In this document: one piece after another, positions 43,539 to 52,513 of the stretch | Layout of the letters: each line of letters opens with the position of its first letter | Numbering within the stretch: the first letter of the stretch is position 1 | Source: Bowmanella pacifica | GTDB lineage: Bacteria > Pseudomonadota > Gammaproteobacteria > Enterobacterales > Alteromonadaceae | Length of the DNA stretch: 64,000 nt | NCBI RefSeq assembly: GCF_014645355.1 | Contig: NZ_BMLS01000003.1 | Coordinates: forward strand, 124,001 to 188,000 | Reading direction: 5' to 3' | Program-made: the position numbers and the translations under genes | Notes under the pieces: generated by a model | The model's database searches: none | What the model was told of the DNA's origin: nothing | What the model saw: the letters and a program-made list of their open reading frames with translations, nothing else

Positions 43539-44772
43539 CCTGAAATACCGCTTACTTTTTAATATTGGCCTGGTCACTTGTTTGACCGCCTTGTTGTTTG
43601 GTCTGGTGAGCTTCCTGTTTGCTTACGATATCGAAGATCGATTTTTTAACCGATTGCTCGAAGATGAAGCAACGCGATTAAGCCATGATAATACCAGTAC
43701 GCCCCATCTTCCTTTTATACAAGTTTATCCAAGCATGAATGCGCTTCCTAGGGCCGTTCTGTCAGTGCTTTCAGATGAACCACAACGCCGTGAGGTTGGC
43801 CTGACGGACGGACGGCACTTTCATTTTCGAAAACTGTCTGATGGCCGGGTACTGCTGGCTGAGGTGAGCGACTATCTGGTGGTCAGGCAGATGAAAAGCG
43901 GCATGCTGGTATTTTTGCTTGTATGCCTAGCGATAGTGTTGGCTGGTGCCTTATGGCTGGCTTTGTTCACAGCGAATCGCCTGCTGCGGCCATTATCACA
44001 ACTGACCAGGCAGGTTGAAGATCTGCCGATAAAGCCACTAGTTAGCGGATTTAGCCAGCACTTCCCGCACAATGAGGTGGGGGTGCTAGCCCGTGTCCTT
44101 GACCAGCAAATGCAACGTATTCAATGCTTTGTACAACGTGAACAGCAGTTTACCCGCGATGTCAGCCATGAACTGCGCACCCCCCTGACGGTTTTTGAAG
44201 GTGCACTGACGTTATTAAAAGAGACACCATTGCAACCGCGGCAACTACAACTTGTTAGTCGCCTGGAAGACAATAAAAGCAGCATGCAGCAATGTATTGC
44301 CGGGTTACTGGCGCTGGCGAGGGAAGAAAACCTACAACATCAAAATGTGCGACTTCAAAATGCATTGGAGCAGGCCCTACTTCCCTATCTTGATGCCTTG
44401 GCGATGGATTCACTGAGTCTGGACGTTGAGCATAATTTTAAGATCAGTATCCCCCCGGCTGTACTAAACATCATTCTGACAAACCTAATAAGCAATGCCA
44501 TTGCTCATGGTCAGGGTGGCCTGAACATTCATCTACAGCGCGCCACCTTGTCTATTGTTAATCAGGGGCCTGAGATCAATAAGGCATTGCAGCCCAATCT
44601 ATTCGCTGCTGGAATAAAGGGAGTGCAAAGCCAGGGATTGGGCATGGGTCTGTCTATCGTTAAGCGACTTTGCGATCAGTATCAGGTAGCAATAACCTGT
44701 CGCTCAGACAATACAGGCACCTGTTTTGAACTTAACTTTTCTGCTTTGCTCGCGCATTCTGAAAATGCATGA
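43525..44772 (+). CDS. Two-component sensor histidine kinase
   Basis: 415 residues from the ATG at 43525. The frame is open further upstream, but only within the regulator gene. It has two membrane segments (about 12-35 and 130-153) around a roughly 95-residue periplasmic domain, a HAMP-like linker, the H-box FTRDVSHELRTPLTVFEGAL, an N-box ILTNLISNAIAHG and a G-box GLGMGLSIVKRL. It should sense an envelope signal and phosphorylate the regulator at 42855. The ligand is unknown. Confidence 0.93.
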   Translation: MQRHSLKYRLLFNIGLVTCLTALLFGLVSFLFAYDIEDRFFNRLLEDEATRLSHDNTSTPHLPFIQVYPSMNALPRAVLSVLSDEPQRREVGLTDGRHFHFRKLSDGRVLLAEVSDYLVVRQMKSGMLVFLLVCLAIVLAGALWLALFTANRLLRPLSQLTRQVEDLPIKPLVSGFSQHFPHNEVGVLARVLDQQMQRIQCFVQREQQFTRDVSHELRTPLTVFEGALTLLKETPLQPRQLQLVSRLEDNKSSMQQCIAGLLALAREENLQHQNVRLQNALEQALLPYLDALAMDSLSLDVEHNFKISIPPAVLNIILTNLISNAIAHGQGGLNIHLQRATLSIVNQGPEINKALQPNLFAAGIKGVQSQGLGMGLSIVKRLCDQYQVAITCRSDNTGTCFELNFSALLAHSENA

Positions 44773-44830
44773 GGCTTCACCTTTTGGCGGCTTTTGATTA
44801 AGCTGAGCAAAAGGTTTGCAAGGATAGAAA

Positions 44831-46096
44831 GTGTTAGATCTGGATACCGCCACTCCGTTGATTTCTTTGGGAATTTCTTTAGCGATTGGACTACTTATTG
44901 GAGTAGAGCGTGGCTGGCGTTTTCGTCTGCAAGCTGAGGGTACCCGGGTCGCCGGACTGCGCACCTTCGGCCTGACCGGTTTGCTAGGCGGGTGTGCGGG
45001 GCTGCTCAGCGATATTCTCGGCATGTCAGCCTTTGCAGTCATTTTTATCGGCTTTGCGCTGGCTGTCAGCTTAGCCTACTGGGCACGGCGAGATGATAAC
45101 CGCGATGCCAGCGTCACCAGCCTGGTAACCCTGTTGCTCACTTTAGTACTGGGTACCCTTGCCACGCTTAAGATGACCGAGTTGGCAGTTTCCGCTGCCA
45201 TTGTTAGCGCCCTGCTGCTTCGTTATAAGGAACTCTTGCATGCCTGGTTAAAACGCCTTGAGGAGCGAGAATTGCAGGCTGTATTGCAATTGTTACTGAT
45301 TTCTTTGGTGTTGCTACCTGTGTTACCTAACCAGGGCTATGGCCCCTGGCAAGTGTTAAACCCTTACGAAATCTGGCTGATGGTAGTGTTGATAGCCGGC
45401 ATATCCTTTGTAGGTTATATCAGTATCAAACTGGCTGGCGCTGACAAGGGCATTTTGCTGACAGCGATTACCGCCGGACTGGCTTCTTCCACCGCTTTAA
45501 CCCTGAATTATTCCCGACTCAGTCAAAAACAACCCTTATTGCAAGGGGCCTTGGCTGTAGGCATTCTGTTAGCCTGCTGCACTATGTTTCCGCGGGTATT
45601 GCTGGTTGCCAGCCTGATAAATCCAGCCTTATTCAGCTATTTGTTATTACCCATTACGGCCATGACATTGGTCACGCTAGGCTTTGCATTGGTGTTCTGG
45701 TTTAAACGCACCCTCACCCCACAGGCGGCCATAGAACACTTGGTTAACCCACTGGAGCTAAAATCTGCCATTGGCTTTGGGATGCTGTTGACCACTATCT
45801 TGCTGGTAGGCCGGGCCTTAACCGAGTATTTCGGCGATAAGGGGATTTATCTGTTAGCCATAGTCTCAGGTATTGCCGATGTGGATCCGGTTAACCTGAC
45901 CTTATCCCGCATGAGTCTGGAGCAAATCCCCCTGACATCGGCAGTCACCGGGATTATCCTCGCCTGCAGTACCAATACCCTGGTTAAAGCCGGCATGAGT
46001 GTGTCTATCGCCGGCAAAGGCATGTTATGGCGAGTGTTTATCCCTTTGCTGAGTGCCGCTATAGTCGGTCTTAGTATCTCCTTTTGGGAAACCTGA
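44831..46096 (+). CDS. MgtC/SapB-type membrane protein with DUF4010
   Basis: 421 residues and about twelve membrane segments. The N-terminus SLGISLAIGLLIGVERGWRF matches the MgtC/SapB domain, and the C-terminal half (LKSAIGFGMLLTTILLVGRAL; GIADVDPVNLTLSRM, quoted in parts) is DUF4010. The start is GTG at 44831 after AGGATAGAAA. The function is unknown; an ion-related transport role has been proposed for the family. It is convergent with the potassium-channel gene at 46105, with only eight bases between. Confidence 0.88.
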   Translation: MLDLDTATPLISLGISLAIGLLIGVERGWRFRLQAEGTRVAGLRTFGLTGLLGGCAGLLSDILGMSAFAVIFIGFALAVSLAYWARRDDNRDASVTSLVTLLLTLVLGTLATLKMTELAVSAAIVSALLLRYKELLHAWLKRLEERELQAVLQLLLISLVLLPVLPNQGYGPWQVLNPYEIWLMVVLIAGISFVGYISIKLAGADKGILLTAITAGLASSTALTLNYSRLSQKQPLLQGALAVGILLACCTMFPRVLLVASLINPALFSYLLLPITAMTLVTLGFALVFWFKRTLTPQAAIEHLVNPLELKSAIGFGMLLTTILLVGRALTEYFGDKGIYLLAIVSGIADVDPVNLTLSRMSLEQIPLTSAVTGIILACSTNTLVKAGMSVSIAGKGMLWRVFIPLLSAAIVGLSISFWET

Positions 46097-46104
46097 AAGT
46101 CAGT

Positions 46105-46980
46105 TTAGGGCACAGAGCCGCCGCAATACTTACAGAATTTGGCGTCCTCATCGTGCCCTTCCTCACCGCAGTGCCGACAGGCAAAACGGGTAACATCTCG
46201 CCGATATTCCCGTGCCAGTTCAGCACTGTAGATGCCGGTCGGCACGGCAATAATGGCGTAGCCTAAAATCATCACCATAGAGGCCAACATTTGGCCAAGG
46301 GGGGTATGCGGAGAGATATCCCCATAACCTACAGTCGTTAAGGTAACTACCGCCCAATACATAGACTGCGGAATACTGGTAAAGCCATGTTCAGGCCCTT
46401 CAATCAGGTACATCGCGGCGCCGAATATCACCACAAATACACAGACGGTATACAGAAACACGGCTATTTTGGCCCGGCTGTTACGCATAGCCCGAATCAA
46501 AGCATGGGCCTCGCCAAGGTACTCACCAAGTTTAAAAATCCTGAAGATACGAAGCACCCGTAAACCGCGCACCACCAACAAGGTTTGTGCACCGGTGAAA
46601 AACAAGGCCAAAAAACTGGGCAGAATAGAGATTAAGTCCACAATACCGAAGAAGCTACTGGCGTACCGCAACGGGCGCCTGACACAAAGCAGCCGCAGCA
46701 AGTATTCCACACTGAATAAAATGGTAAAAACCCATTCGGCGGTAAAAAGCAGGGTTTTATAGTTGAGACTAATAGCCGCCACACTATCCAGCATCACCAC
46801 CAGAATACTGGCCGCGATGGCAATTATCAGAACAATATCAAACCACTTACCCGCTGGCGTTTCGGCTTCAAAAATAATTTCATGTAAGGACTCACGCCAG
46901 GGCGCTAGGGGTTCGCCCTGCATGTACTTTTTTACCGGCTTGGTTCTGTTGGGATATTTGTTTTTGTCTGGCTGCTGCAT
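46105..46980 (-). CDS. Voltage-gated-type potassium channel with C-terminal zinc ribbon
   Basis: 291 residues, inner membrane. Six membrane segments are visible, with an arginine-bearing S4 (VVRGLRVLRIFRIFKLGEY) and the potassium selectivity filter TTVGYGD before the last helix. After S6 the protein ends with a four-cysteine zinc-ribbon-like tail: FACRHCGEEGHDEDAKFCKYCGG. The family is the ion_trans potassium channel. The ribbon could mediate assembly or sensing, but its role is unknown. The start ATG at 46980 follows AAGGACAG on the reverse strand. Confidence 0.92.
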   Translation of the reverse strand: MQQPDKNKYPNRTKPVKKYMQGEPLAPWRESLHEIIFEAETPAGKWFDIVLIIAIAASILVVMLDSVAAISLNYKTLLFTAEWVFTILFSVEYLLRLLCVRRPLRYASSFFGIVDLISILPSFLALFFTGAQTLLVVRGLRVLRIFRIFKLGEYLGEAHALIRAMRNSRAKIAVFLYTVCVFVVIFGAAMYLIEGPEHGFTSIPQSMYWAVVTLTTVGYGDISPHTPLGQMLASMVMILGYAIIAVPTGIYSAELAREYRRDVTRFACRHCGEEGHDEDAKFCKYCGGSVP

Positions 46981-47059
46981 ATCTGTCCTTATTAAACAAC
47001 CACTTGAATTGTAAGGGCTGCTTTTTCAAGCTTGACTGATAGGTTTTACTTTGCAAAGT

Positions 47060-47085
47060 AAAAAGCGCCCGCAGGCGCTTTTTTC
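47060..47085 (-). terminator. Bidirectional terminator after ygiQ
   Basis: AAAAAGCGCC, CGCA and GGCGCTTTTTT form a GC stem with T-runs on both strands. It lies 14 bases past the ygiQ stop. Confidence 0.85.
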
Positions 47086-47098
47086 ATTGAGTTCACTA

Positions 47099-49321
47099 TC
47101 AGCGCTGACGGCTTCGCTGGCTCTCTTTTCCCTTAGCCCCCGCTGATTGCGCCTTGCCCTTTTGTTTCTTCCATTTTGGCTGCGGCGGCAAACCGGTATG
47201 TTTGGTCAATGCGCGATGGCCACCTTTGGCCGGCTTTTGCTTGCGTTCATCTGCAGACTCCGGCGGCACTAAGTGCTGTGGTCCCCGCCCAATGAGATCT
47301 TCCCTGCCCATTTTCTTAAGGGCTTCACGAATTTGCGCAAAGTTTTTGGGGTCATGATAACGCAGCATAGCTTTATGCAAACGGCGGTGAATTTCGCCTT
47401 TGGCGGAAAATACCACGTCTGATTCCTTATTAACCTTTTTCAGCGAATTGACACCACTGTGGTACATAGTGGTGGCAGTGGCCATAGGTGAAGGATAGAA
47501 ATTCTGTACCTGGTCTAAACGGAAACGGTTTTCTTTCAGCCAAATGGCCAGGGCCAACATATCTTCGTCTGTGGTACCGGGGTGAGAAGCAATAAAGTAA
47601 GGGATTAAATACTGCTTTTTACCCGCTTCGGCCGAGTACTTATCAAACAGCTCTTTAAAACGGTAATAGCTGCCCATGCCCGGCTTCATCATTTTAGATA
47701 GCGGCCCGTCTTCGGTATGCTCGGGGGCAATTTTCAGGTAGCCACCCACATGATGCAGGGCCAACTCCTTCACATACTCAGGATCTTCTACCGCCAGGTC
47801 GTAACGCACTCCTGAGGCAATCAGAATCTTCTTAATACCTTTGAGATTGCGCGCTCGGCGGTACAAATTGATAGTTGGCGCATGATTGGTATCCATATGC
47901 GCACAAATGGACGGATAGACGCAGGACGGGCGTCGACAGGTAGCTTCCGCCTTGGGGCTCTTACAGCGCAGCCTGTACATATTGGCCGTAGGGCCGCCTA
48001 AATCTGAGATAACACCGGTAAAGCCCGGCACTTTATCGCGAATTTCTTCTATCTCGCGAATAATAGAATCTTCTGAACGGCTCTGAATAATCCGTCCTTC
48101 ATGTTCGGTAATAGAGCAGAATGTACAACCGCCATAACAACCACGCATGATGTTGATAGAGAAGCGAATCATATCGTAGGCAGGAATTTTCGCATCCCCA
48201 TAAACGGGGTGCGGAACCCGTTGATATGGCAGGTCAAATACCGCGTCCATTTCTTCGGTTTCCAGTGGCATGGCCGGCGGGTTGATCCAAATATGTCGGT
48301 CACCATGGCGCTGCATTAATGCCCGCGCACAGCCGGGATTCACTTCCTGATGCAAGACCCTGGATGCATGGGCATACAAAGACTTATTGTCCCGTACCAC
48401 CTCAAATGCCGGCAATTTTACATACATTTTTTCCCACGGCTTACGGCGATTATCTGGCTGAATAACTATGGGCTTGGCCTGAATCTGCTGGATCTGAACC
48501 CCGTCATCCGTTACTGCTGCATCGGGCTTTTGCGCGTCACAATCCGGTTCGACCTGATAGGGACTCGGAATAGCATCGATCTTTCCCGGCGTATCCAAAT
48601 GGGTGGAATCCACGCCCTGCCATTCTGGCAAGGCCTGCTTAACAATAATGGCCGTGCCTCTGACATCCCGAATATCGGCAATATTTTCGCCGGCAGCAAG
48701 ACGATGTGTCACTTCCACCAAAGGCCGCTCAGCATTGCCGTACATCAGCAAATCCGCCTTGGCATCAAACAAAATACTGCGACGCACTTTTTCTGACCAG
48801 TAATCGTAATGGGCTATACGACGCAAACTGGCCTCAATACCACCAAGAATAATAGGCACATCTTTATAAGCCTCACGGCAGCGCTGGGAATAGACGGTGA
48901 CCGCCCTATCTGGTCGCTTCCCGCCTACATTACCTGGCGTATATGCGTCGTCATGGCGTAGTTTTTTATCCGCCGTGTAGCGATTGATCATTGAGTCCAT
49001 ATTGCCGGCGGTGACACCGAAATACAGATTCGGCTTGCCCAGAGCCATAAAGGGCTCTTTACTGGTCCAATCGGGCTGCGCAATGATGCCCACGCGAAAA
49101 CCATGGGCCTCCAGTACCCTGCCAATCACCGCCATACCGAAGCTGGGATGGTCGACATAGGCATCCCCAGTCACCAGTACGATGTCGCAGCTATCCCAGC
49201 CAAGTTCATCCATTTCGGCCCGGCTCATGGGCAAAAAGGGCGCCGTGCCGTAGCAATGCGGCCAATACTTAGGGTAAGAAAACAGCGAGCGTTCCGCTTT
49301 AATGGTGGCTTGAACTGACAA
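47099..49321 (-). CDS. ygiQ: YgiQ-family radical SAM protein
   Basis: 740 residues, close to the E. coli YgiQ length. The N-terminal vitamin-B12-like domain starts [20 protein letters not shown], written in parts, and is followed by [15 protein letters not shown]-type motifs. The radical SAM cluster motif is C-x3-C-x2-C in [17 protein letters not shown]. The basic C-terminal tail is lysine- and arginine-rich. The start is TTG at 49321, as no ATG precedes the conserved N-terminus. The enzyme probably modifies a tRNA or protein, but the reaction is not settled. Confidence 0.95.
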   Translation of the reverse strand: MSVQATIKAERSLFSYPKYWPHCYGTAPFLPMSRAEMDELGWDSCDIVLVTGDAYVDHPSFGMAVIGRVLEAHGFRVGIIAQPDWTSKEPFMALGKPNLYFGVTAGNMDSMINRYTADKKLRHDDAYTPGNVGGKRPDRAVTVYSQRCREAYKDVPIILGGIEASLRRIAHYDYWSEKVRRSILFDAKADLLMYGNAERPLVEVTHRLAAGENIADIRDVRGTAIIVKQALPEWQGVDSTHLDTPGKIDAIPSPYQVEPDCDAQKPDAAVTDDGVQIQQIQAKPIVIQPDNRRKPWEKMYVKLPAFEVVRDNKSLYAHASRVLHQEVNPGCARALMQRHGDRHIWINPPAMPLETEEMDAVFDLPYQRVPHPVYGDAKIPAYDMIRFSINIMRGCYGGCTFCSITEHEGRIIQSRSEDSIIREIEEIRDKVPGFTGVISDLGGPTANMYRLRCKSPKAEATCRRPSCVYPSICAHMDTNHAPTINLYRRARNLKGIKKILIASGVRYDLAVEDPEYVKELALHHVGGYLKIAPEHTEDGPLSKMMKPGMGSYYRFKELFDKYSAEAGKKQYLIPYFIASHPGTTDEDMLALAIWLKENRFRLDQVQNFYPSPMATATTMYHSGVNSLKKVNKESDVVFSAKGEIHRRLHKAMLRYHDPKNFAQIREALKKMGREDLIGRGPQHLVPPESADERKQKPAKGGHRALTKHTGLPPQPKWKKQKGKAQSAGAKGKESQRSRQR

Positions 49322-49410
49322 TGGACACTACCGGTTGGAAAAAAGCGCGGCATTATACCGCAAATCACGCACTAATCTGTGGATTTTTTAACCAGTCGAC
49401 ATCACATGCC

Positions 49411-51150
49411 TTACTCGGCGACCAAAGCGGTATCAGGTTCCTGCAATTGATGTAGCGCGTCAGCCAAACTGGGGTAAAACGCCAGCACACCTGGAATAGG
49501 TTTTACCCCGGCTTTCGCCAGCGCACGCAGAGGTTGAAATTGCAGATCCGCTATGCAGATTTGTGTCTGCTTGCGCTGGCACTGACTGATAAGTTTATTC
49601 AAGGCCGCCAGGCCACCGGCATCCAACAAGGTGACGCCATCCATATACAACACGAAACCCTGACGATCTTCACACAAGGTCGACAGTTCGCCAAAAATTC
49701 GGTCAGCGGCAGCGAAGAACAGTGGCCCGTTAATTTTAAATACCGACCATCCTGGTGGCAGCGCCTTATCCACCACTCGCTTGCTTTTGGAAATATCAGT
49801 GATTCTGGTCATCTCGGCAATATCTTTCACAAACAGCATAGCGGCCAGCAAAATACCGGCGGTAATAGCGATCACCATATCCAGCGCCACCGTAAGCAAG
49901 AAACAGGTTAGAAATACCCAGATATCCGTTCTTGGCGCGGTTTTAAGTAGATGCACAGCCTTATGCGCTTCACTCATATTCCAGGCGACAACCAGCAACA
50001 AGGCAGCCATGGCAGACATAGGCACAAAGGCAAGAACATCGGTGAACAGCAGCAATGCCGCCAGCACGGTAAGGGCATGTAACATCGCCGACATAGGCGA
50101 AACACCGCCGGCTCGTACATTGGCAGCGGAACGGGCCAATGCAGCAGTGGCGGTTATACCGCCAAAAAAGGGCACAATGATGTTGCCGATCCCCTGCCCC
50201 AGCAATTCACTGTTCGCACTGTGTCGCTGACCAGTCATACCGTCAAGTACCACGGCACATAACAGAGACTCGATGGCACCTAACATGGCAATAGCGAAAG
50301 CGGCAGGAAGCAGATCTTTAACCAACTGCCAACTTAGGCTCAAAGTAGCGTCGCCGGCATACTGCCAGGGCCATTGAAATGCAGGTAGCACAGAGGGGAT
50401 CCCCATGCCCATAGTGCCATCGGCATTCTGATAAGAGAAACGGCTGCCAATGGTGTCCACATCAAAACCCGCCTGCATCAAACCCCACGCCAATACGCTG
50501 GCAACAAGCAGTGCAGGCAAATGTCCAGACAAGGCAAAACCAAGCTTCGGCCATAGCCACATAATCAGCAGTGTCGTCGCCGCAACCGCCAGACTCGGCC
50601 AGTGCAACTGCGGCAGTGCCATTATCAGTTGCGGCACCTTGTACAGGAACTGATCGGAAAGCTGCTCAATGGGTAAGCCAAAAACATCTTTAATCTGCAG
50701 TATGGCGATGACTAGCGCAATACCACAGGTAAAGCCCAGCACCACAGACTCAGGGATATACTCAATAAAACGCCCCAGTCTGAGCATGGCCATCAACACC
50801 AAAATAATACCCGCCCCCAGTGTGGCCAGCAGTAAACCCGCTAGTCCATACTGACTGGTGATAGGAAAAAGCAACACCACAAAGGCCGCTGTCGGGCCCG
50901 AAATACTCAGCCGGGAACCACCGCTAAGCGCAATAACAAAACCGGCAATGATGGCCGTATACAAGCCATGCTGGGGTGCCACCCCACTGGCGATTGCCAG
51001 TGCCATGGCCAGTGGAATCGCAATGATGCCAACACTGATACCGGCAAACAGATCCTGACGTAGTTGCCCTAAACCATAGTCGCCACTTAAACAGGTTTCG
51101 CGAAACGCATGCCCAATACGCAATGAAAACAAATGGGAACGGTGTGACAA
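49411..51150 (-). CDS. SulP-family anion (sulfate) permease with STAS domain
   Basis: 579 residues: about twelve membrane segments with the SulP signature (GISVGIIAIPLAMALAIASG and HGLYTAIIAGFVIALSGGSR, in parts) and a C-terminal cytoplasmic STAS domain (about 440-560) with the serine/aspartate loop LYMDGVTLLDAGG. It transports sulfate or another anion, possibly bicarbonate or dicarboxylates. The start is TTG at 51150 with a strong AGGAGG ribosome binding site. The upstream GNAT gene ends 28 bases away, so the two may be co-transcribed. Confidence 0.93.
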   Translation of the reverse strand: MSHRSHLFSLRIGHAFRETCLSGDYGLGQLRQDLFAGISVGIIAIPLAMALAIASGVAPQHGLYTAIIAGFVIALSGGSRLSISGPTAAFVVLLFPITSQYGLAGLLLATLGAGIILVLMAMLRLGRFIEYIPESVVLGFTCGIALVIAILQIKDVFGLPIEQLSDQFLYKVPQLIMALPQLHWPSLAVAATTLLIMWLWPKLGFALSGHLPALLVASVLAWGLMQAGFDVDTIGSRFSYQNADGTMGMGIPSVLPAFQWPWQYAGDATLSLSWQLVKDLLPAAFAIAMLGAIESLLCAVVLDGMTGQRHSANSELLGQGIGNIIVPFFGGITATAALARSAANVRAGGVSPMSAMLHALTVLAALLLFTDVLAFVPMSAMAALLLVVAWNMSEAHKAVHLLKTAPRTDIWVFLTCFLLTVALDMVIAITAGILLAAMLFVKDIAEMTRITDISKSKRVVDKALPPGWSVFKINGPLFFAAADRIFGELSTLCEDRQGFVLYMDGVTLLDAGGLAALNKLISQCQRKQTQICIADLQFQPLRALAKAGVKPIPGVLAFYPSLADALHQLQEPDTALVAE

Positions 51151-51177
51151 CTCAGCCTCCTAATGATGCTAAATGGC

Positions 51178-51735
51178 TTATCTCTGTGATGGTACAGACT
51201 CGCGGAGTGATTTAACCACGACCTTAGTATGAGGATCGTTAGGGTCGGTGTGAATGGCAAAGCCCAGAGCCTTACACAGTTGCAACATACCGGGATTATC
51301 CGCGAGTACCAGTCCCCGCATTTCATGCAGTCCACGCTGTGCAGCAATAGCTAGCAACTGCCTCATTAAATGCCGGCCAATACCGCGTCGTTGCCAGGCA
51401 TCGGCGATCACCACGGCAAATTCGCAACTTTGCTTATCCGGCAATACGGAAAATCGCCCCACCGCGATCTCTTGCTCCTGCTGAGCGCATTTTACCAAAC
51501 CAACAATGGCGACTTCATGACAGGGATCCGGATGGGTAAACTGATAAAGCATGGCCTCTGAACAATCTTTGAGGTTCCCCATAAAACGAAAGTGCTTGGT
51601 TTGTGCAGATAGCTGACGAATAAAATCACGTTCCATTGCTGCATCCTCCGCACAGATAGGCCGAAAGCAAATCACTTGGCCATCCGCCAGTGTTAAGTTC
51701 GAGTGTAATAGCCCCAGGTCGCCTTTTACGGTCAT
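51178..51735 (-). CDS. GNAT-family N-acetyltransferase
   Basis: 185 residues with a GNAT fold. The acetyl-CoA loop is AWQRRGIGRHLMRQLLA (R/Q-x-x-G-x-G/A), after the beta-4 strand CEFAVVIADAW. GRFSVLPDK and the later LVLADNPGMLQLCKALGF also match the family. The substrate is unknown. The ATG at 51735 follows GGGAGTGAG. It precedes the SulP gene by 28 bases. Confidence 0.9.
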   Translation of the reverse strand: MTVKGDLGLLHSNLTLADGQVICFRPICAEDAAMERDFIRQLSAQTKHFRFMGNLKDCSEAMLYQFTHPDPCHEVAIVGLVKCAQQEQEIAVGRFSVLPDKQSCEFAVVIADAWQRRGIGRHLMRQLLAIAAQRGLHEMRGLVLADNPGMLQLCKALGFAIHTDPNDPHTKVVVKSLRESVPSQR

Positions 51736-51895
51736 CGCTCACTCCCGGTCCACGCTTTCAGCCATTGGCTATTTTGTTCAATAAAGCCCTAGTTATTCAA
51801 GGGGTATTCGATGGACGCGGATAAATATTCCACCAATGGTTTGCCACTGCTCACAGAACCCATCTACTGTTAACTGAAAATGGGAGCCTGTTACA

Positions 51896-52456
51896 ATGAA
51901 TAAACGCTTTATCAATGCCTCTGAGCTATTGCAGGATGCATTCAGACTAGCCGCCAAGATCTATGACAGTGGGTTGCGTCCACATTTTATTGTAGGCATC
52001 TGGCGAGGCGGTGCACCTATTGGCATCGCGGTACAGGAATACTTCGACTTCAGGGGAGCAGAAACAGACCACATTGCGGTGCGCACCTCGTCTTATCAGG
52101 GTATAGGGCAACAGAGTAAAGAGATTCGTGTACATGGGCTGCACTATCTGATTGAAAATGCCAATGCCGAAGACAGCTTGTTAATTGTTGACGATGTCTT
52201 TGATTCGGGACGCAGTGTTGAAGCATTACTGGCTCAGATTCGCAAACTGTCCAGACGCAACGTCCCTCACGATATTCGCATTGCCTGCCCCTGGTACAAA
52301 CCGGCTAACAACAAGACTAACCTGGTGCCGGATTACTATATACACGAAAGTGACGAATGGTTGGTTTTTCCTCATGAAATCAGTGGGCTAAGTCCCCAGG
52401 ACCTCAAAGAAGGCAAAACCGATCTGGCCGATATCCAGCACTTGTTCATCACCTGA
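51896..52456 (+). CDS. Phosphoribosyltransferase-family protein
   Basis: 186 residues with a type I phosphoribosyltransferase core: the PRPP loop LLIVDDVFDSGRSVEALL (about 99-116), an upstream GIWRGGAPIG pyrophosphate loop and a variable hood. It resembles hypoxanthine/xanthine PRTases of archaea and Alteromonadales rather than Hpt or Gpt. The base specificity is not readable. It is convergent with ppsA across a shared terminator. Confidence 0.9.
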   Translation: MNKRFINASELLQDAFRLAAKIYDSGLRPHFIVGIWRGGAPIGIAVQEYFDFRGAETDHIAVRTSSYQGIGQQSKEIRVHGLHYLIENANAEDSLLIVDDVFDSGRSVEALLAQIRKLSRRNVPHDIRIACPWYKPANNKTNLVPDYYIHESDEWLVFPHEISGLSPQDLKEGKTDLADIQHLFIT

Positions 52457-52478
52457 ACCGCCCTAAGCCAGCAACATA

Positions 52479-52506
52479 AAAAAAGCCGACTAACGTCGGC
52501 TTTTTG
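52479..52506. terminator. Bidirectional terminator between the PRTase and ppsA genes
   Basis: AAAAAGCCGAC, TAAC and GTCGGCTTTTT form a perfect stem with A- and T-runs on both sides, in the 57-base gap between the two convergent stops. Confidence 0.92.
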
Positions 52507-52513
52507 GTTCGGA

